Shown: positions 22,601 through 34,900 of the stretch, in pieces
Layout: the number at the start of each line of letters is the position of its first letter
Numbering within the stretch: position 1 is the stretch's first letter
DNA from: Triticum aestivum
Lineage: Eukaryota; Streptophyta; Magnoliopsida; Poales; Poaceae
Assembly: GCF_018294505.1 (NCBI RefSeq)
Contig: NC_057807.1
Span: 137,298,747-137,362,746, forward strand
Direction of reading: 5' to 3'
DNA: 64,000 bases
Made by a program: the position numbers and the translations under genes
The notes under the pieces: model-generated
The model's database searches: none
What the model was told of the DNA's origin: nothing
What the model saw: the letters and a program-made list of their open reading frames with translations, nothing else

Positions 22601-25220
22601 TCAGGTCGTGGCCGACACCCTCGCCAGGCTTCCGCTTGAAGGTTGCCGAGATACATGACGTGTACATGGCGGTAAGTGGCGAGAGCGTGTGTGAAGAAGT
22701 ACACCCCTGCAGGGTTAACATGATCTATTCGAATAGCCGGGTCCGCGGTTATGGACTTCTTGGATGCTTACATGGTACATAGACAACTTGAAGTGGATAC
22801 CCTAAAATGCTCAAGACAAGTGTGAGTGCTATGGATGGCCTTCTCGTAGGGAGACGGGGATGAATCCATAGTAGTGTATTGTGTGGTGATTAGTGGACTC
22901 GTGTACGTTGTCTCACCGCAAGATTTTCTGGTAGTCGTAGAACAGGATAGCCACAGAGTCAAAGCTGGCTTGCTGCAACTAAACCCCACATTACCCTCTT
23001 GATACAAATGCATGTATGATAGGATCTGATGTAAGTCTTGTTGAGTACATTTGTACTCATGTTGCTTTATTTATGTTTTTGCAGCGGAGACTTCGGTCTT
23101 ATTAGTGCTCTCGTGGACTTCGACTAGTAGCTAGTACCTCAGCTACGATCTTGATCGGACGTTGTAGATAGTCAGGCTTTCAGCCTTTTTCATTTATAGA
23201 TGTCTGTACTCAGACATGTAATGCTTCCGTTTGTTGCTTGATTGCTCTGACTGTTGGGTCATGTGACCCCTGTTTGTAATAATGCTATGATGGCTCTTCT
23301 GAGCCTTTATCTATATGATTGTTGAGTTATGCTGTGATGCCATGTTGTACAGCACATACTTGCATGTTATGCGTACGTGTAATGTGTATTGCTATGTGTG
23401 GGATCTGACTATCTAGTTGTTTATTCTTAGTAGCCTCTCTTACCGGGAAATGTCTCCTAGTGCTTCCACTGAGCCCTGGTAGCTTGCTACTGCTCCGGAA
23501 CACTTAGGCCGGCCGGCATGTGTCCTTCTTCGTTCCTGTGTCTGTCCCTTCGGGCAAATGTCACGTGATGAATACCGGAGTCCTGCTAGCCCGCTACAGC
23601 CCGGTTCACCGGAGTCCTGTTAGCCCAGTGCTACAGCCTGGATTCACTCGCTGATGACCGACACGTTCGATGCTGGGTCATGGATGCCTGTCCCTGTAAG
23701 TTAGTGCCACTTTGGGTTTACGACTAGCCATGTCAGCCCGGGCTCTTTATCATATGGATGCTAGCGACACCATCATATACGTGTGCCAAAAGGCGCAAAC
23801 GGTCCCGGGCCAAGGTAAGGCGACACCCGTGGGGATACCGTGCGTGAGGCCGCAAAGTGATATGAGGTGTTACATGCTAGATCGATGTGGCATTGAGTCG
23901 GGGTCCTGACACGGGGGCGGCTCCTTCTCGTGGTGGCGCTGGCGACCGCCGGACTCGGCTGGGGGCGGGGATGGCGGTTGGCCAGCGCGGGCATGCCGGG
24001 GCGGCGGCCCCGGGGACGCGGAGGCAGGGGAGTGCGGTGGCCAGCGGTTCCCGGCGTGGGGGCTACGGGATGGCCTCGTTTCGGGGGTCCGTGCTCTCCC
24101 AGATCCGGCCAGGACGGCGGCTTCCATGGCGGGTCTCCGCGCATGGCGGGCGGGCTGGAGCGTGGCTGCTCCGGCTGGCGTCTGCTGATCCGTGGTGGTG
24201 GCGGTGTGCCACGGATAGACGGGGGCGGCGCGGCGGCGTCGCTCGAGGTGGTGGAGAGATGTCCTGGTGATGGCGGTGTTGGCCCATGGATGGTAGGCGG
24301 GTGTTGGTTGGTGGCGGAGCGGCTCCGGAAAGTGGATCCTCAGTGTGGAAGCCAGGGCGGCGGCCCCGGAAAACCGTGCGGCAAGGTGGCGCGGTGGTTC
24401 GAGATCTTGGCGGCGTGTGGTTGCTGCCGGCTGATCTGTGGCTCGACGAGGGCGACATGCTACTTCCCTTTCCACGGTAATGGCCCGAGGTGACAACTTT
24501 GCTCCACACTTCCCAGTTTGCTATTCTTGGTAGACTTGATGAACATGGTCAGGAGAAATCCATGCACTGCTGCGGCTGCGGGCAACGACGACGCCTGTGG
24601 GCGCCGTCTCCTCTCTGGAGGCGTTGTCATGGCCATGTCCATCCCCTGATCAAGCACCGGGGGGAACCCCAGGTTCGGTTCGCCGGGCCAGGTAGCGGCG
24701 GCGCCATGGCGTCGTCCTCTCCTTGGAGACGCTGCGTGGGTGCTTGGGGTGTCTTGCGTGGAGGAGTAGCTGGTGTGGGTTGCCTCGTTTGCCTCGGCGA
24801 CGCGGCTTTAGGCGCCATGTTGTCACGTGTTGGTTGTTGCCGTGGGCATGGGCATCCAGGGCGCAATGTACTCCATCTTCGACGCCTCTTTTGAGATATC
24901 TTCCTCGAGTTAGGCTAGCTCCTGCTGTTCACTTGCCGATCTCCTAGGCACTAAGAGTGGAGGGTGCGTTGATCTAGTTTGGTTTGAAGGTTGTACTCCG
25001 AGGTGTTGGATCCGGATGTGACGCGGCATGTGTGCTCTGTGTTCTACACCTTCGCCATTTATGGCTTGAGTTTGGGCAGGGCGAGTAGTGTGTCGGTGTT
25101 GTCATGGTGGATGGGGATGCTGACCTCTTGGTGTAGCATTGTGCCGAAAGGCGTTGTATCGGCCATCTTGGCCTCTTCTTCTATGAATATATGATACGCA
25201 TGCTCGTGCGTATTCGAGAA
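19629..25220 (+). mobile_element. Non-coding LINE-tailed retroposon B, split by a solo LTR
   Basis: It is flanked by AGAATTGGCA followed by 7 or 8 T and AG (19610-19628 and 25221-25240), a long target duplication. Without the inserted LTR the element is about 1.48 kb. It is GC-rich in its 5' half and ends with a hairpin (ATACGCA 25194-25200, TGCGTAT 25207-25213) then TCGAGAA. There is no coding domain. Size, base composition and tail parallel the element at 17,439-18,856, which lies in the opposite orientation. Confidence 0.75.
19804..23911 (+). mobile_element. Solo LTR, 4.1 kb, with perfect target duplication
   Basis: It begins TGTCACATCCCTAG and ends GGTCCTGACA, with inverted ends TGTCA/TGACA. 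It is flanked by CGGGG at 19799-19803 and 23912-23916. I see no internal LTR repeat, primer site or coding domain, so it reads as one long LTR left by recombination. A GC-rich block at 20,270-21,200 produces long open frames on both strands that are not genes. Orientation is assumed. Confidence 0.72.
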
Positions 25221-25339
25221 AGAATTGGCATTTTTTTTAGCGCAAAATGTTAAGCTTGGCCTTTCCAAGTATTTAGCACTTTTAAGACCATCATTGGATT
25301 ACCAGCTCCATAATTCAAAACGGTGCCCAGACAAAAAAC

Positions 25340-25582
25340 TGAAATTTTTAAGCATCCAAGATGCTCATGTAGGCAAGATGCGTGCAAATTTTTGTGGTGT
25401 TTGGACATATGAGGAGCTCGTGCCAAGAAAAACAAAATCAGCTCTGGATAGTGTTCTGTTTCGTTTCTTAGACACCTGAATTTTTTTTATTTTTTTTGCA
25501 TGAGCTCCTTAATATCCAAACACCACGAAATTTTCCACGTACCTTGCACACATGAGCATATTGGATGCCTAATTTTTACCTC
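25340..25582. repeat. Inverted repeat, MITE-like
   Basis: The segment from about 25,340 (GCATCCAAGATGCTCATGT) to the GAGGAGCTCGTG at about 25,425 is repeated in inverted, imperfect form at about 25,499-25,580. Arms are about 75-80 bases with a roughly 75-base spacer. This resembles a palindromic grass MITE, but terminal repeats and target duplication were not resolved. Confidence 0.55.
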
Positions 25583-25617
25583 TCTTTTTTTTAGTTTATT
25601 GTTCCGCTCTCCAGCAG

Positions 25618-25767
25618 ACATGTACCATTGTCCTTTTCATAAGTATTACCTCCGTTCAAAAAAGCTTGTCTTAAATTTATATGCATCGCAGGACATGTAC
25701 CATTGTCCTTTTCACAAGTATTACCTCCGTCTCAAAAATCTTGTGTTAGATTTATCTCCATCTCTAA
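25618..25767. repeat. Tandem direct duplication, unit about 75 bp
   Basis: GACATGTACCATTGTCCTTT starts both copies (25,618 and 25,693), followed by the Stowaway-like TTACCTCCGT text. Several mismatches separate the copies. It lies about 320-470 bases downstream of the NOC3 stop codon. Confidence 0.7.
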
Positions 25768-26085
25768 AAGCTTATCTTAGATTTATCTAGATACAAATGC
25801 ATCTCCATCTCTAAAAGCTTTGCAGATGGAATCATTTGATAATTATTAAAATATTACGTACGAAAGACAGGGAGCACATCACCGTTGCGTTTTACAGAGC
25901 AACGCAAAGAAACAAGCAGGCCACGAAAGAATTATGCAAAATCATCAAGGATGCAGCAATTGTATCTTGCACAGAAACCGCAAATGTGTCACAGGGAACT
26001 ACGATAAATCGATACAGTGATGCTACAACAAAATAGGGGCACACCTACCGCAAGTTTGGGGAAAAATCCACAGAACACAAGACAA

Positions 26086-29000
26086 CTAAGCCTTTGCAGC
26101 TTTCTTTGATTTCTTACTTACCTTTTTCTGCTTCTTGTATTCCTTGTACATGTTTATGGATGACAAAGCATGGTTCAACTCGGTCCTCAATCTCTCATTC
26201 TCGGAAATGCCTCTTAGTACCGCGAAATGACTTTGCAACTTCTCTCTCAGTTCATCTTCGCCCACCGTGCAATCTGCCTTCTCGAGCACATCTGGACTTA
26301 GAGCGACAAACTCCTTACTGCGTCGTTTCCTTTTGCACTTCAATGTCTGTGACACTTTGTGGGTTGGCTTTGATAATTCACGTCCCATCGACAAGTCTTT
26401 GTATGCTTCAAGAGGATTTGAGCTAGAAAGTTGAACTGGATTCTGGGTGGCGTTCAGATTTGCCATGCTCAAGATATTTGAAGCAATTCCACTAACAGTT
26501 TCATCATAATGCTTCTGCAGAAGGCTAAGCTCCCAAAGTACTGTCGCTAGTGCCCCACTCAGATAAGGATCTTTAGCCTCTGGGTCATATTTCTGAACAA
26601 AATGAAATAAATGATATGATAATAGTAAAATAAATACAAACTGTACATGATAAATAAAATACAGAAGGGGAGGCAAGGCATATACCGCAACTAAGCTAGA
26701 CAGGGAACCGCCGCCAGCATCATTTTCCAACATGTTACGGCACTTGGTATTCTTCTGGAGAAGATGCTTCAGCGTGATCAAGGCTGAAACATGAGCCCAA
26801 CATGTAAATCATTATACCAGCAAGACAAACAGAAAGCGGTGACACTTGACAACAAGTGCTTGTAAGAACTAGCCAGGAAGAAAAAATGAATGCCTTACAA
26901 ATGCCTCTAATGCTCTACTAATGATTAACTCATCTTGTGATGCATATTTTGTACAGGTTCTAGGAAGCAACTAAGATGGGATCACCTGCAGCAAGTCCAA
27001 CATGCTTACATAGGGGTTGTTTACTACTCCCTCCGTTTCAAATTATAAGATGTTCTAACTTCCCTCTGAATTGGATGTATGTAGACGCGTTTTAGTGTTT
27101 TTGTTCACTCATTTCAGCCCGTATATGTAGTCTATATTGAAATATCCAAAACATCTCTTTATAATTTGGAACGAAGGTAAGTAATTTATTAAGAGTTTGT
27201 TCCATGAATGCTGCTACACAATATTGCACTCGGCTGATGCATCACTGCATCCCTAAATGCTCCAAGCTCCTTAGGAATGGAGACCTGTTGGGATGCCCGT
27301 GTTTTTCCCACAGCAGACCCCGCTTGTCAGTGTCAGGTTGGCGCGTCGGTCCCATAGGTCAGCTCACAACCGACGTCAGCGTGCTGGTCAAACCCCTTCT
27401 GCCTCATGTCAGTTGGCTGTAATTTGGGAGTCCCCGTGTCGATTCATGTCCTCCGTTGTGTTCGTGGAGAAGGGGAGGCGATCTTCGCCTGCTCCCTTTT
27501 CCTTCGGGCAAGGGTTTGGTAAAAAAAATTGGTGGCAGCCAGTGGCCGTCCTTCTTTGGAGCAGGCGTCGACCTTGTGCTGGCTGGTCCGTATCACTTGG
27601 GAATTTCTCATGGGGGCGAACAATATTTCTCTACCAATCTGAAGTGTGTATGGGCATGTGAAAGCATCAATCAGCGAATTGAGGTTTAAGGCTATATACC
27701 GGAGACATGAGTGGAGAAATGGATGAAGAGGGTTGGCCATTTGTTGGGCTTAACTGCAATTTCAAGAGGGGAAAGCTACAATTTTGGAGATAGAGATCGC
27801 AAATTCATTCCCATGCTTTCTTGACAGACACTCCAGAGTAAGTGATGGCATGCATCCTTCGCAGCCGTGGCTTCTTGGTAGACATCAGTCAAGAAGAGTA
27901 TGTGAGATGGGCGGTTCACTCCCAGAGGTTGCCGGATTTCATAGTGACTGAGGGAATAGTCAAGGGCAGGCCTGGCGCAGTGGTCACTTGTGGCCTGGAG
28001 GCCCTGGGTTCGAACCAGCCTCCTTGCAGAATTATTATGCAAGGGTAAGGCTGTCTAGAAATTCCCTTCCTCAGACCCCACCTTGTGTGGGGGCTTTCAG
28101 CACTGGGCACGCCCTTTTGAAGGAAGGAATGGTACCCAGTGTTGGTATCAAACAAAATTGTCAGGTGATTTTGTTGGTGTTGTTCCTTTGAGATAACTAT
28201 GTTGTGCGAGATATGGCGGTTCACGGTTTAAATTGTAGACCCATACAAAATTCTCAGTACAATGTACTAATTTCTTAATTGGTAGTTATGCAGTACTGTT
28301 TCCATGCAATTCTCTAAAAGATTACTGATGTCCGTTCATGAAAAAAGCAGTTCAGGCACTTGATGATCAAGGCAATATTTAGATTCTATGGTGTAATATG
28401 TAACACGGTAACAACAAAACCATAAGTTCTGTAATCAAGCTTGTGCCTTGCCAAGTGAACTGATATGTCCTTGAACAAGTTATTAATTTTTTATATTTAT
28501 TTTATATAAGCTGCTTCAAAAATAAAGTGTGCCACTAAACAAACAAACTCTCAACGCCAATACCCAAACGGTGCAGCAAGGCGCGCCTTTCTTCTAGTTC
28601 TACTGCCAAAAACTCGAACCAAAATAATACTACTCCGTCCCAAAATAAGTGTCTTAACCTAGTACTCCCTCTGTCCGAAAAAGCTTGTCCCAAGCTTATC
28701 TTTCAAATGGATGTATCTAGCACTAATTTGGTGCTAGATACATTCATTTGTGGGACAAGTTTTTTCGGACAGAGGGAGTACAACTTTGTACTAAAGTTAG
28801 TACAAAGTTGAGACACTTATTTTGGGACAGAGGGAGTACTTGGCAGGCATTAGTAGCCAAAAATTAGATAGGAAAATGATAAACTAAAACCTGCTATTGC
28901 TTCTGCGGAGCCAAATGACAGAGCAAATGTTGCCAGACGTTTAATGAAAGCAGCTGCTCTTAGCATATCCTGCTGCTTGCCTTCCCACAGAAGTGTCTTC

Positions 29001-31869
29001 AGAGCGTCAGCCAAAACCTCACCACGATCTCTGCATGCAATGGATCAGGTCGTGTAAGTATGGACAGCTTAGCCATTACTATCTTTCTTCAATATAATAA
29101 TACATAAATGCCCAAAGTTTATTAAATGTCAAAACAGTTTGAATAGCACATTATCGAGGAACAGAGGTAACAACTATATAGAAATAAAAAATACACAGGA
29201 TATAAGAACAGCGCCATATACCCAGACTAATCCGTGTTCCCCATGAATAAATCAGTGACATGTGAAGTTATCTGGTGTTCAGGTACAAAGAACAAGAGAA
29301 GATATTTCCTCATTACAACCATTAACCATATGAAGAGGCCAAACCTGTCAGGTCGATACTCCAGTATAAGGTTATAAAACTGCACAAAGAAGTCCTGCAG
29401 GTCTACATTCAAAGCCTCAAGATTGCTCCTCCAGACTTTAAAAGCAACTATGCAGCATTGTAGGCGTTCTGACACAGAGAGTGTATTGTCCGGTGGAATT
29501 TCACCTTGATGGTCTGTATACCCAGAAAGCTTCTTAAGGCAAGCGATAAGTTCACTCATGAAATCCAAATCAATTAAATGTGAGAATTTTCCTAAGCCCT
29601 CCAAGCATGGAGCAAGTAAAGGGTGTGAGCCACCAGGGAAGACGCTAGTGGCCTTATACCTGGAAACGTTGACATGCCAATATCATCATCATCAAGAGTG
29701 TAACATTATGCTAAAAGAGGGAGAAAAATCAGAACTAAATAAACTCGGGCCATATAATACCAGATACATATCGTTTGTACTTATAAAACTCAGATACACA
29801 ATGCACGGACCTTGAATTTGAAGTGTTCATGCTATGCTTCAAAATTCGAAAATAGGTCTCAAAAAGAGCTGCAAGTGTTTCCCTTTGTATCATTTTTTTC
29901 TCCTTTGGATCAAGAGTAAATGAAACAGCTCTAAGATCTGCATGAACCTACAAAAGGATATTCTTATAAGAATTCATAGCCATGCTACAAGTTGAGCAAG
30001 TTGATTTGTTTGAAACATCTGGTGTTACCTCTTGTCTGGCCTTAGAAAGCAATTCCTTTTTTATTTTTTTCTTCTCACTCGGTTTTGTGACATCCCGATT
30101 CTGATATCGTTTATTTTTCTTTGGTTTCATTTTTTCTTCCTTGCTCTCATCTTTTCCAAGGTCTTCATCAAACTTCAAAGACAAGCAGACCTAACAGAAA
30201 ATGTGGTCACCATAAGCAAGGGGGTTCATTCTCAACCAAGAACACATATCAATTGCACGAAAATGCAGGAAGACGGACGCTATAACCATTCAATTCCATC
30301 ACATACATACCTCAACGACATCAGGATGGAGCTGGCAATCATTGAGCTTCACACTAGCTGATATCAATCTTACTGCTTCAACAGTTGCCTCACCGCGATG
30401 TTTTCCTTCATTTCTAAATAGAGATCTTATTGCCTCAGAACATAGTTTCCTACAAGTTAGAGAGAAAAAGATGTAAGTTATGTCAGTGCAGTGATGTACT
30501 GCGTGGGCTGCTTTTATACTCCAATTTACTTGAACTACTTTAAATACAAATGCTTAGGTTTATTTGCACATGAACTGCTCAACTTACAAATAATTATGTT
30601 CAAACAAAAAGGCAGGAAAATAGGCAACCAATAAATACTCATCAAATTAGTTGACATCATATAGTTTCCTCTATGCATTTCAGTTTTAAAGGAAAATATC
30701 AAGTTACAAATGAAATTTGTGTCACTGGAAGACCAAACTATTTTGCTCCCTGGGTTCCATGAGAGATAAGATTTTCTTGTATTGACTCGTAGCCCAAGGG
30801 GCATATATATAGTACATGAGGAAACACACAACATCCGGGTATCACCCTCATACACACGGATGCTACCCTCACTACCTCTAACACCATGGAGCAACGATTA
30901 AAACACCTTGATATAGGACTCCATTCCTAAGCAGCTCATGAATATCAGAAAAGTTGTCACCACCACCCTACATGTATAGGGCTCCAATCCTAGGCAGCTC
31001 ATGAGTATCAGAAAAGTTGTCACCACCACCCTACAGGGTACCTCCCCAACTGCACTATACCCATGTACATAAATAAAGATGTATAAAACATGGATATAAC
31101 TAATACTTGCTGTATAAAGTATAGCTATTTTAGGCCTTCTTTGGTTTACATGAATTTTAAAGGATAGGAATTTTGTAGGAAAAAACACTTTGGAGCCCTT
31201 TGGTTTGTAGGAATGGATTCCTATTACCATGTAGGATAGGAACCAATTCTTCACATTTCAAAGGACAAAAACATTAGCCTAGACTAAATGGAAAAACTCC
31301 TATCCTATGCATCAAATGACATGTCTTCCCATATAGGAATTGAGATACATGTCATCTCACTTCCTATGATTTTCCTATTCCTATGATATTCCTATCCTAT
31401 GAACCAAAGGAGACCTTAGCGTTGTGCTACAATCTTGTGTACAACTGTCCATACCTACCATCTGATGAACATACGAAATAAAGTAAACAGAACGCAAGGT
31501 ATCGATGAGGATGTTGGTCACATAATCAAAGCAGGGTGGATGAAGTGGCGGCAAGCAACTGGCATCCTCTTTGACAAGAAGGTCCCACAAAACCTAAAAG
31601 GAAAGTTCTATAGGACGGCGATCAGACCAGCAGTGCTATATGGAGCAGAGTGTTGGCCTACTAAGAGACAACACATCCAACAAATGAATGTCACTGAGAT
31701 GCGCATGCTAAGGTGGATGTGTGGCCATACAATAAAGGACCGAATCAGGAACGAGGGAATACGCAATAAGGTAGGGATGGCACCAACTGAAAAGATTGTC
31801 AAACACCGAGTAAGGTGGTTTGGACACATCCAATGGAGGCCTGCAGAAACCAGTGAATAGCGGTATTCT

Positions 31870-31904
<35 letters not shown>

Positions 31905-34900
31905 AGCCTTTAGTCCCAAACAAGTTGGGGTAGGCTAGAGGTGAAACCCATAAGATCTCGCAACCAACTCATGGCTCTGGCACATGGATAGCAAGCTTCC
32001 ACGCACCCCTGTCCATAGCTAGCTCTTTGTCGATACTCCAATCCTTCAGGTCTCTCTTAACGGACTCCTCCCATGTCAAATTCGGTCGACCCCGCCCTCT
32101 CTTGACATTCTACGCACGCTTTAGCCGTCCGCTATGCACTGGAGCTTCTGGAGGCCTGCGCTGAATATGCCCAAACCATCTCAGACGATGTTGGACAAGC
32201 TTCTCCTCAATTGGTGCTACCCCAACTCTATCTCGTATATCATCATTCCGGACTCGATCCTTCCTCGTGTGGCCACACATCCATCTCAACATACGCATCT
32301 CCGCCACACCTAATTGTTGAACATGTCGCCTTTTAGTCGGCCAACACTCCGCGCCATACAACATTGCGGGTCGAACCGCCGTCCTGTAGAACTTGCCTTT
32401 TAGCTTTTGTGGCACTCTCTTGTCACAGAGAATGCCAGAAGCTTGGCGCCACTTCATCCATCCGGCTTTGATTTGATGGTTCACATCTTCATCAATACCC
32501 CCATCCTCCTGCAACATTGACCCCAAAAACCGAAAGGTGTTCTTCCGAGGTACCACCTGGCCATCAAGGCTAACCTCCTCCTCCTCACACCTAGTAGTAC
32601 TGAAACCGCACATCATGTACTCGGTTTTAGTTCTACTAAGCCTAAACCCTTTCGATTCCAAGGTTTGTCTCCATAACTCTAACTTCCCATTTACCCCCGT
32701 CCGACTATCGTCAACTAGCACCACATCATCCGCAAAGAGCATACACCATGGGATATCTCCTTGTATATCCCTTGTGACCTCATCCATCACCAATGCAAAA
32801 AGATAAGGGCTCAAAGCTGACCCCTGATGCAGTCCTATCTTAATCGGGAAGTCATCGGTGTCGACATCACTTGTTCGAACACTTGTCACAACATTATCGT
32901 ACATGTCCTTGATGAGGGTAATGTACTTTGCTGGAACTTTGTGTTTCTCCAAGGCCCACCACATGACATTCCGCGGTATCTTATCATAGGCCTTCTCCAA
33001 GTCAATGAACACCATATGCAAGTCCTTCTTTTGCTCCCTATATCTCTCCATAAGTTGTCGTACCAAGAAAATGGCTTCCATGGTCGACCTCCCAGGCATG
33101 AAACCAAACTGATTTTTGGTCACGCTTGTCATTCTTCTTAAGCGGTGCTCAATGACTCTCTCTCATAGCTTCATTGTATGGCTCATCAGCTTAATTCCAC
33201 GGTAATTAGTACAACTCTGAACATCCCCCTTGTTCTTGAAGATTGGTACTAATATACTCCGTCTCCATTCTTCTGGCATCTTGTTTGCCCGAAAAATGAG
33301 GTTGAAAAGCTTGGTTAGCCATACTATCGCTATGTCCCCGAGACCTTTCCACACCTCAATGGGGATACAATCAGGGCCCATCGCCTTGCCTCCTTTCATC
33401 CTTTTTAAAGCCTCCTTCACCTCAGACTCCTGGATGCGCCGCACAAAACGCATGCTGGTCTCATCAAAGGAGTCATCCAGTTCAATGGTAGAACTCTCAT
33501 TCTCCCCATTGAATAGCGGTATTCTAAAACGTAGCAAAAATGCTAGAAGGGGTAAGGGCAACTGAAGTTGACATGGGAGGAGGCTGTAAAGACAGACTTT
33601 AAGGTTTAGAATGTACTCCCTCTGTCCCACAATATAAGAACGTTTTTAGCTTGAAAAACTTTCTTATATTAGGGGACGGAGGGAGTACCTAGGAATTTGG
33701 CTCTTGACAGGACTGTAGTCAGCAATCCATGTACCAGAACCTTAGTTTACTTTCCTTCACTTTGTTTACTTGTACTTTCTCCCTTCTCTTTTAGGTTCTC
33801 ACAGGTTTCTGTTGTGTATCATCTCTAGCCTACCCCAACTTGCTTGGGACAGAAAGCTTTATTGTTAGAATGCAAGGATGGCTCTATACTGGCAACCCAT
33901 TCCCATAACATTCACTATGGAGGCAGGGATGGAACTACAGGAGGAAAGTTGCACTCGGTAGCTACGGATGGCAATTGGAAAGTCACACATCATGGGGACT
34001 AACCTAGTAGCCAACACTATAACTTACAGAAGTCAGCTGCATAATTGAGTCATATGGCATTATTAGGTAAGAAATGATTCAAGTAAGTATAAATAAGAAG
34101 ATACCTTGCTACATCATTCGAGGAGCTTAAATTTTTTACCACACTGGCCAGTAAGCTTTCACGGTGGTTAAAGTGTGGGGCAGCATCTAATAAACTACAC
34201 AAGCAACGAACTGCCACAAGATAAAAATAGGGTTGCTTCTCCAATGATATCAATTTCTGCAGGTATGCCTGGAAGTGCACAGAGAGGAAACAGAAAAACG
34301 AATTTCAGCAATCAAAACATCTAGAAATATCTTGACCATCAAATGGAAGGTGCAGCAAATAAATATTTGTATGAAGAAAGCCAAAGCAAGTGATGAGCCA
34401 CTGGAACATTGTTCATGATCACATAATTCATAACCAAATGACTTCTTGTCACAAAGTATGAAGGGTATGAAGCAGAATTCAGAATAAAACCTTGTAGGAA
34501 CGAATAAGCGTGTACTCATAATATCTCGTCTTCTTCACTTCTTTCGAAACTTCTACGGCAAGCTCTTTTTCTGTCAGCTGCCTAATCCGATAACTGCAGA
34601 AGAAGATCAAGGCACATATAATATAAGTCACCTGGGAAACACCATAGCTGTGGCTATAGTAAAAATGAACTGTCATGTCATGTACCTAGGAATTATGTCC
34701 CTGAACACAGCAAGCAAGGACATTATAGCAAGTTTAACAACCCTTTGGTCTGTGTCGTTGCATATAATCAATAAATCATTCAGAGATCTAATGTTTGATT
34801 CAGGATCTTCAAGCATGGCCATGCCTAATTCAGCAAGCTGGGCCTTCTTTTTCTCAAACAATTCATCAGCTGAAAGTTCTTCCTTCACCTCTTCCTGCCA

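Larger units (their letters stand above)
31500..33866 (+). pseudogene. Older RTE-clade LINE fragment, 5'-truncated, interrupted
   Basis: The frame at 31,500-31,853 encodes the C-terminal part of an RTE ORF ([46 protein letters not shown]). It resumes after the nested element at 33,528 and runs through a Stowaway MITE to the RTE 3' end GCCTACCCCAACTTGCTTGG near 33,828. It is flanked by AGAACGCAAGG (31489-31499) and AGAATGCAAGG (33867-33877), an 11-bp duplication with one mismatch. Confidence 0.82.

Noticed and set aside
23773..24894. Several 120-208 codon frames on both strands
   Set aside because: Composition artefacts of the GC-rich half of retroposon B; no homology recognised.
27204..27740. 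Frames in NOC3 intron 10 around 27.2-27.7 kb
   Set aside because: Overlapping frames on both strands without domains; possibly captured sequence, but nothing to support a gene.
32537..33565. Plus-strand frames of about 90-110 codons
   Set aside because: Antisense shadows of the RTE reverse transcriptase on the minus strand.
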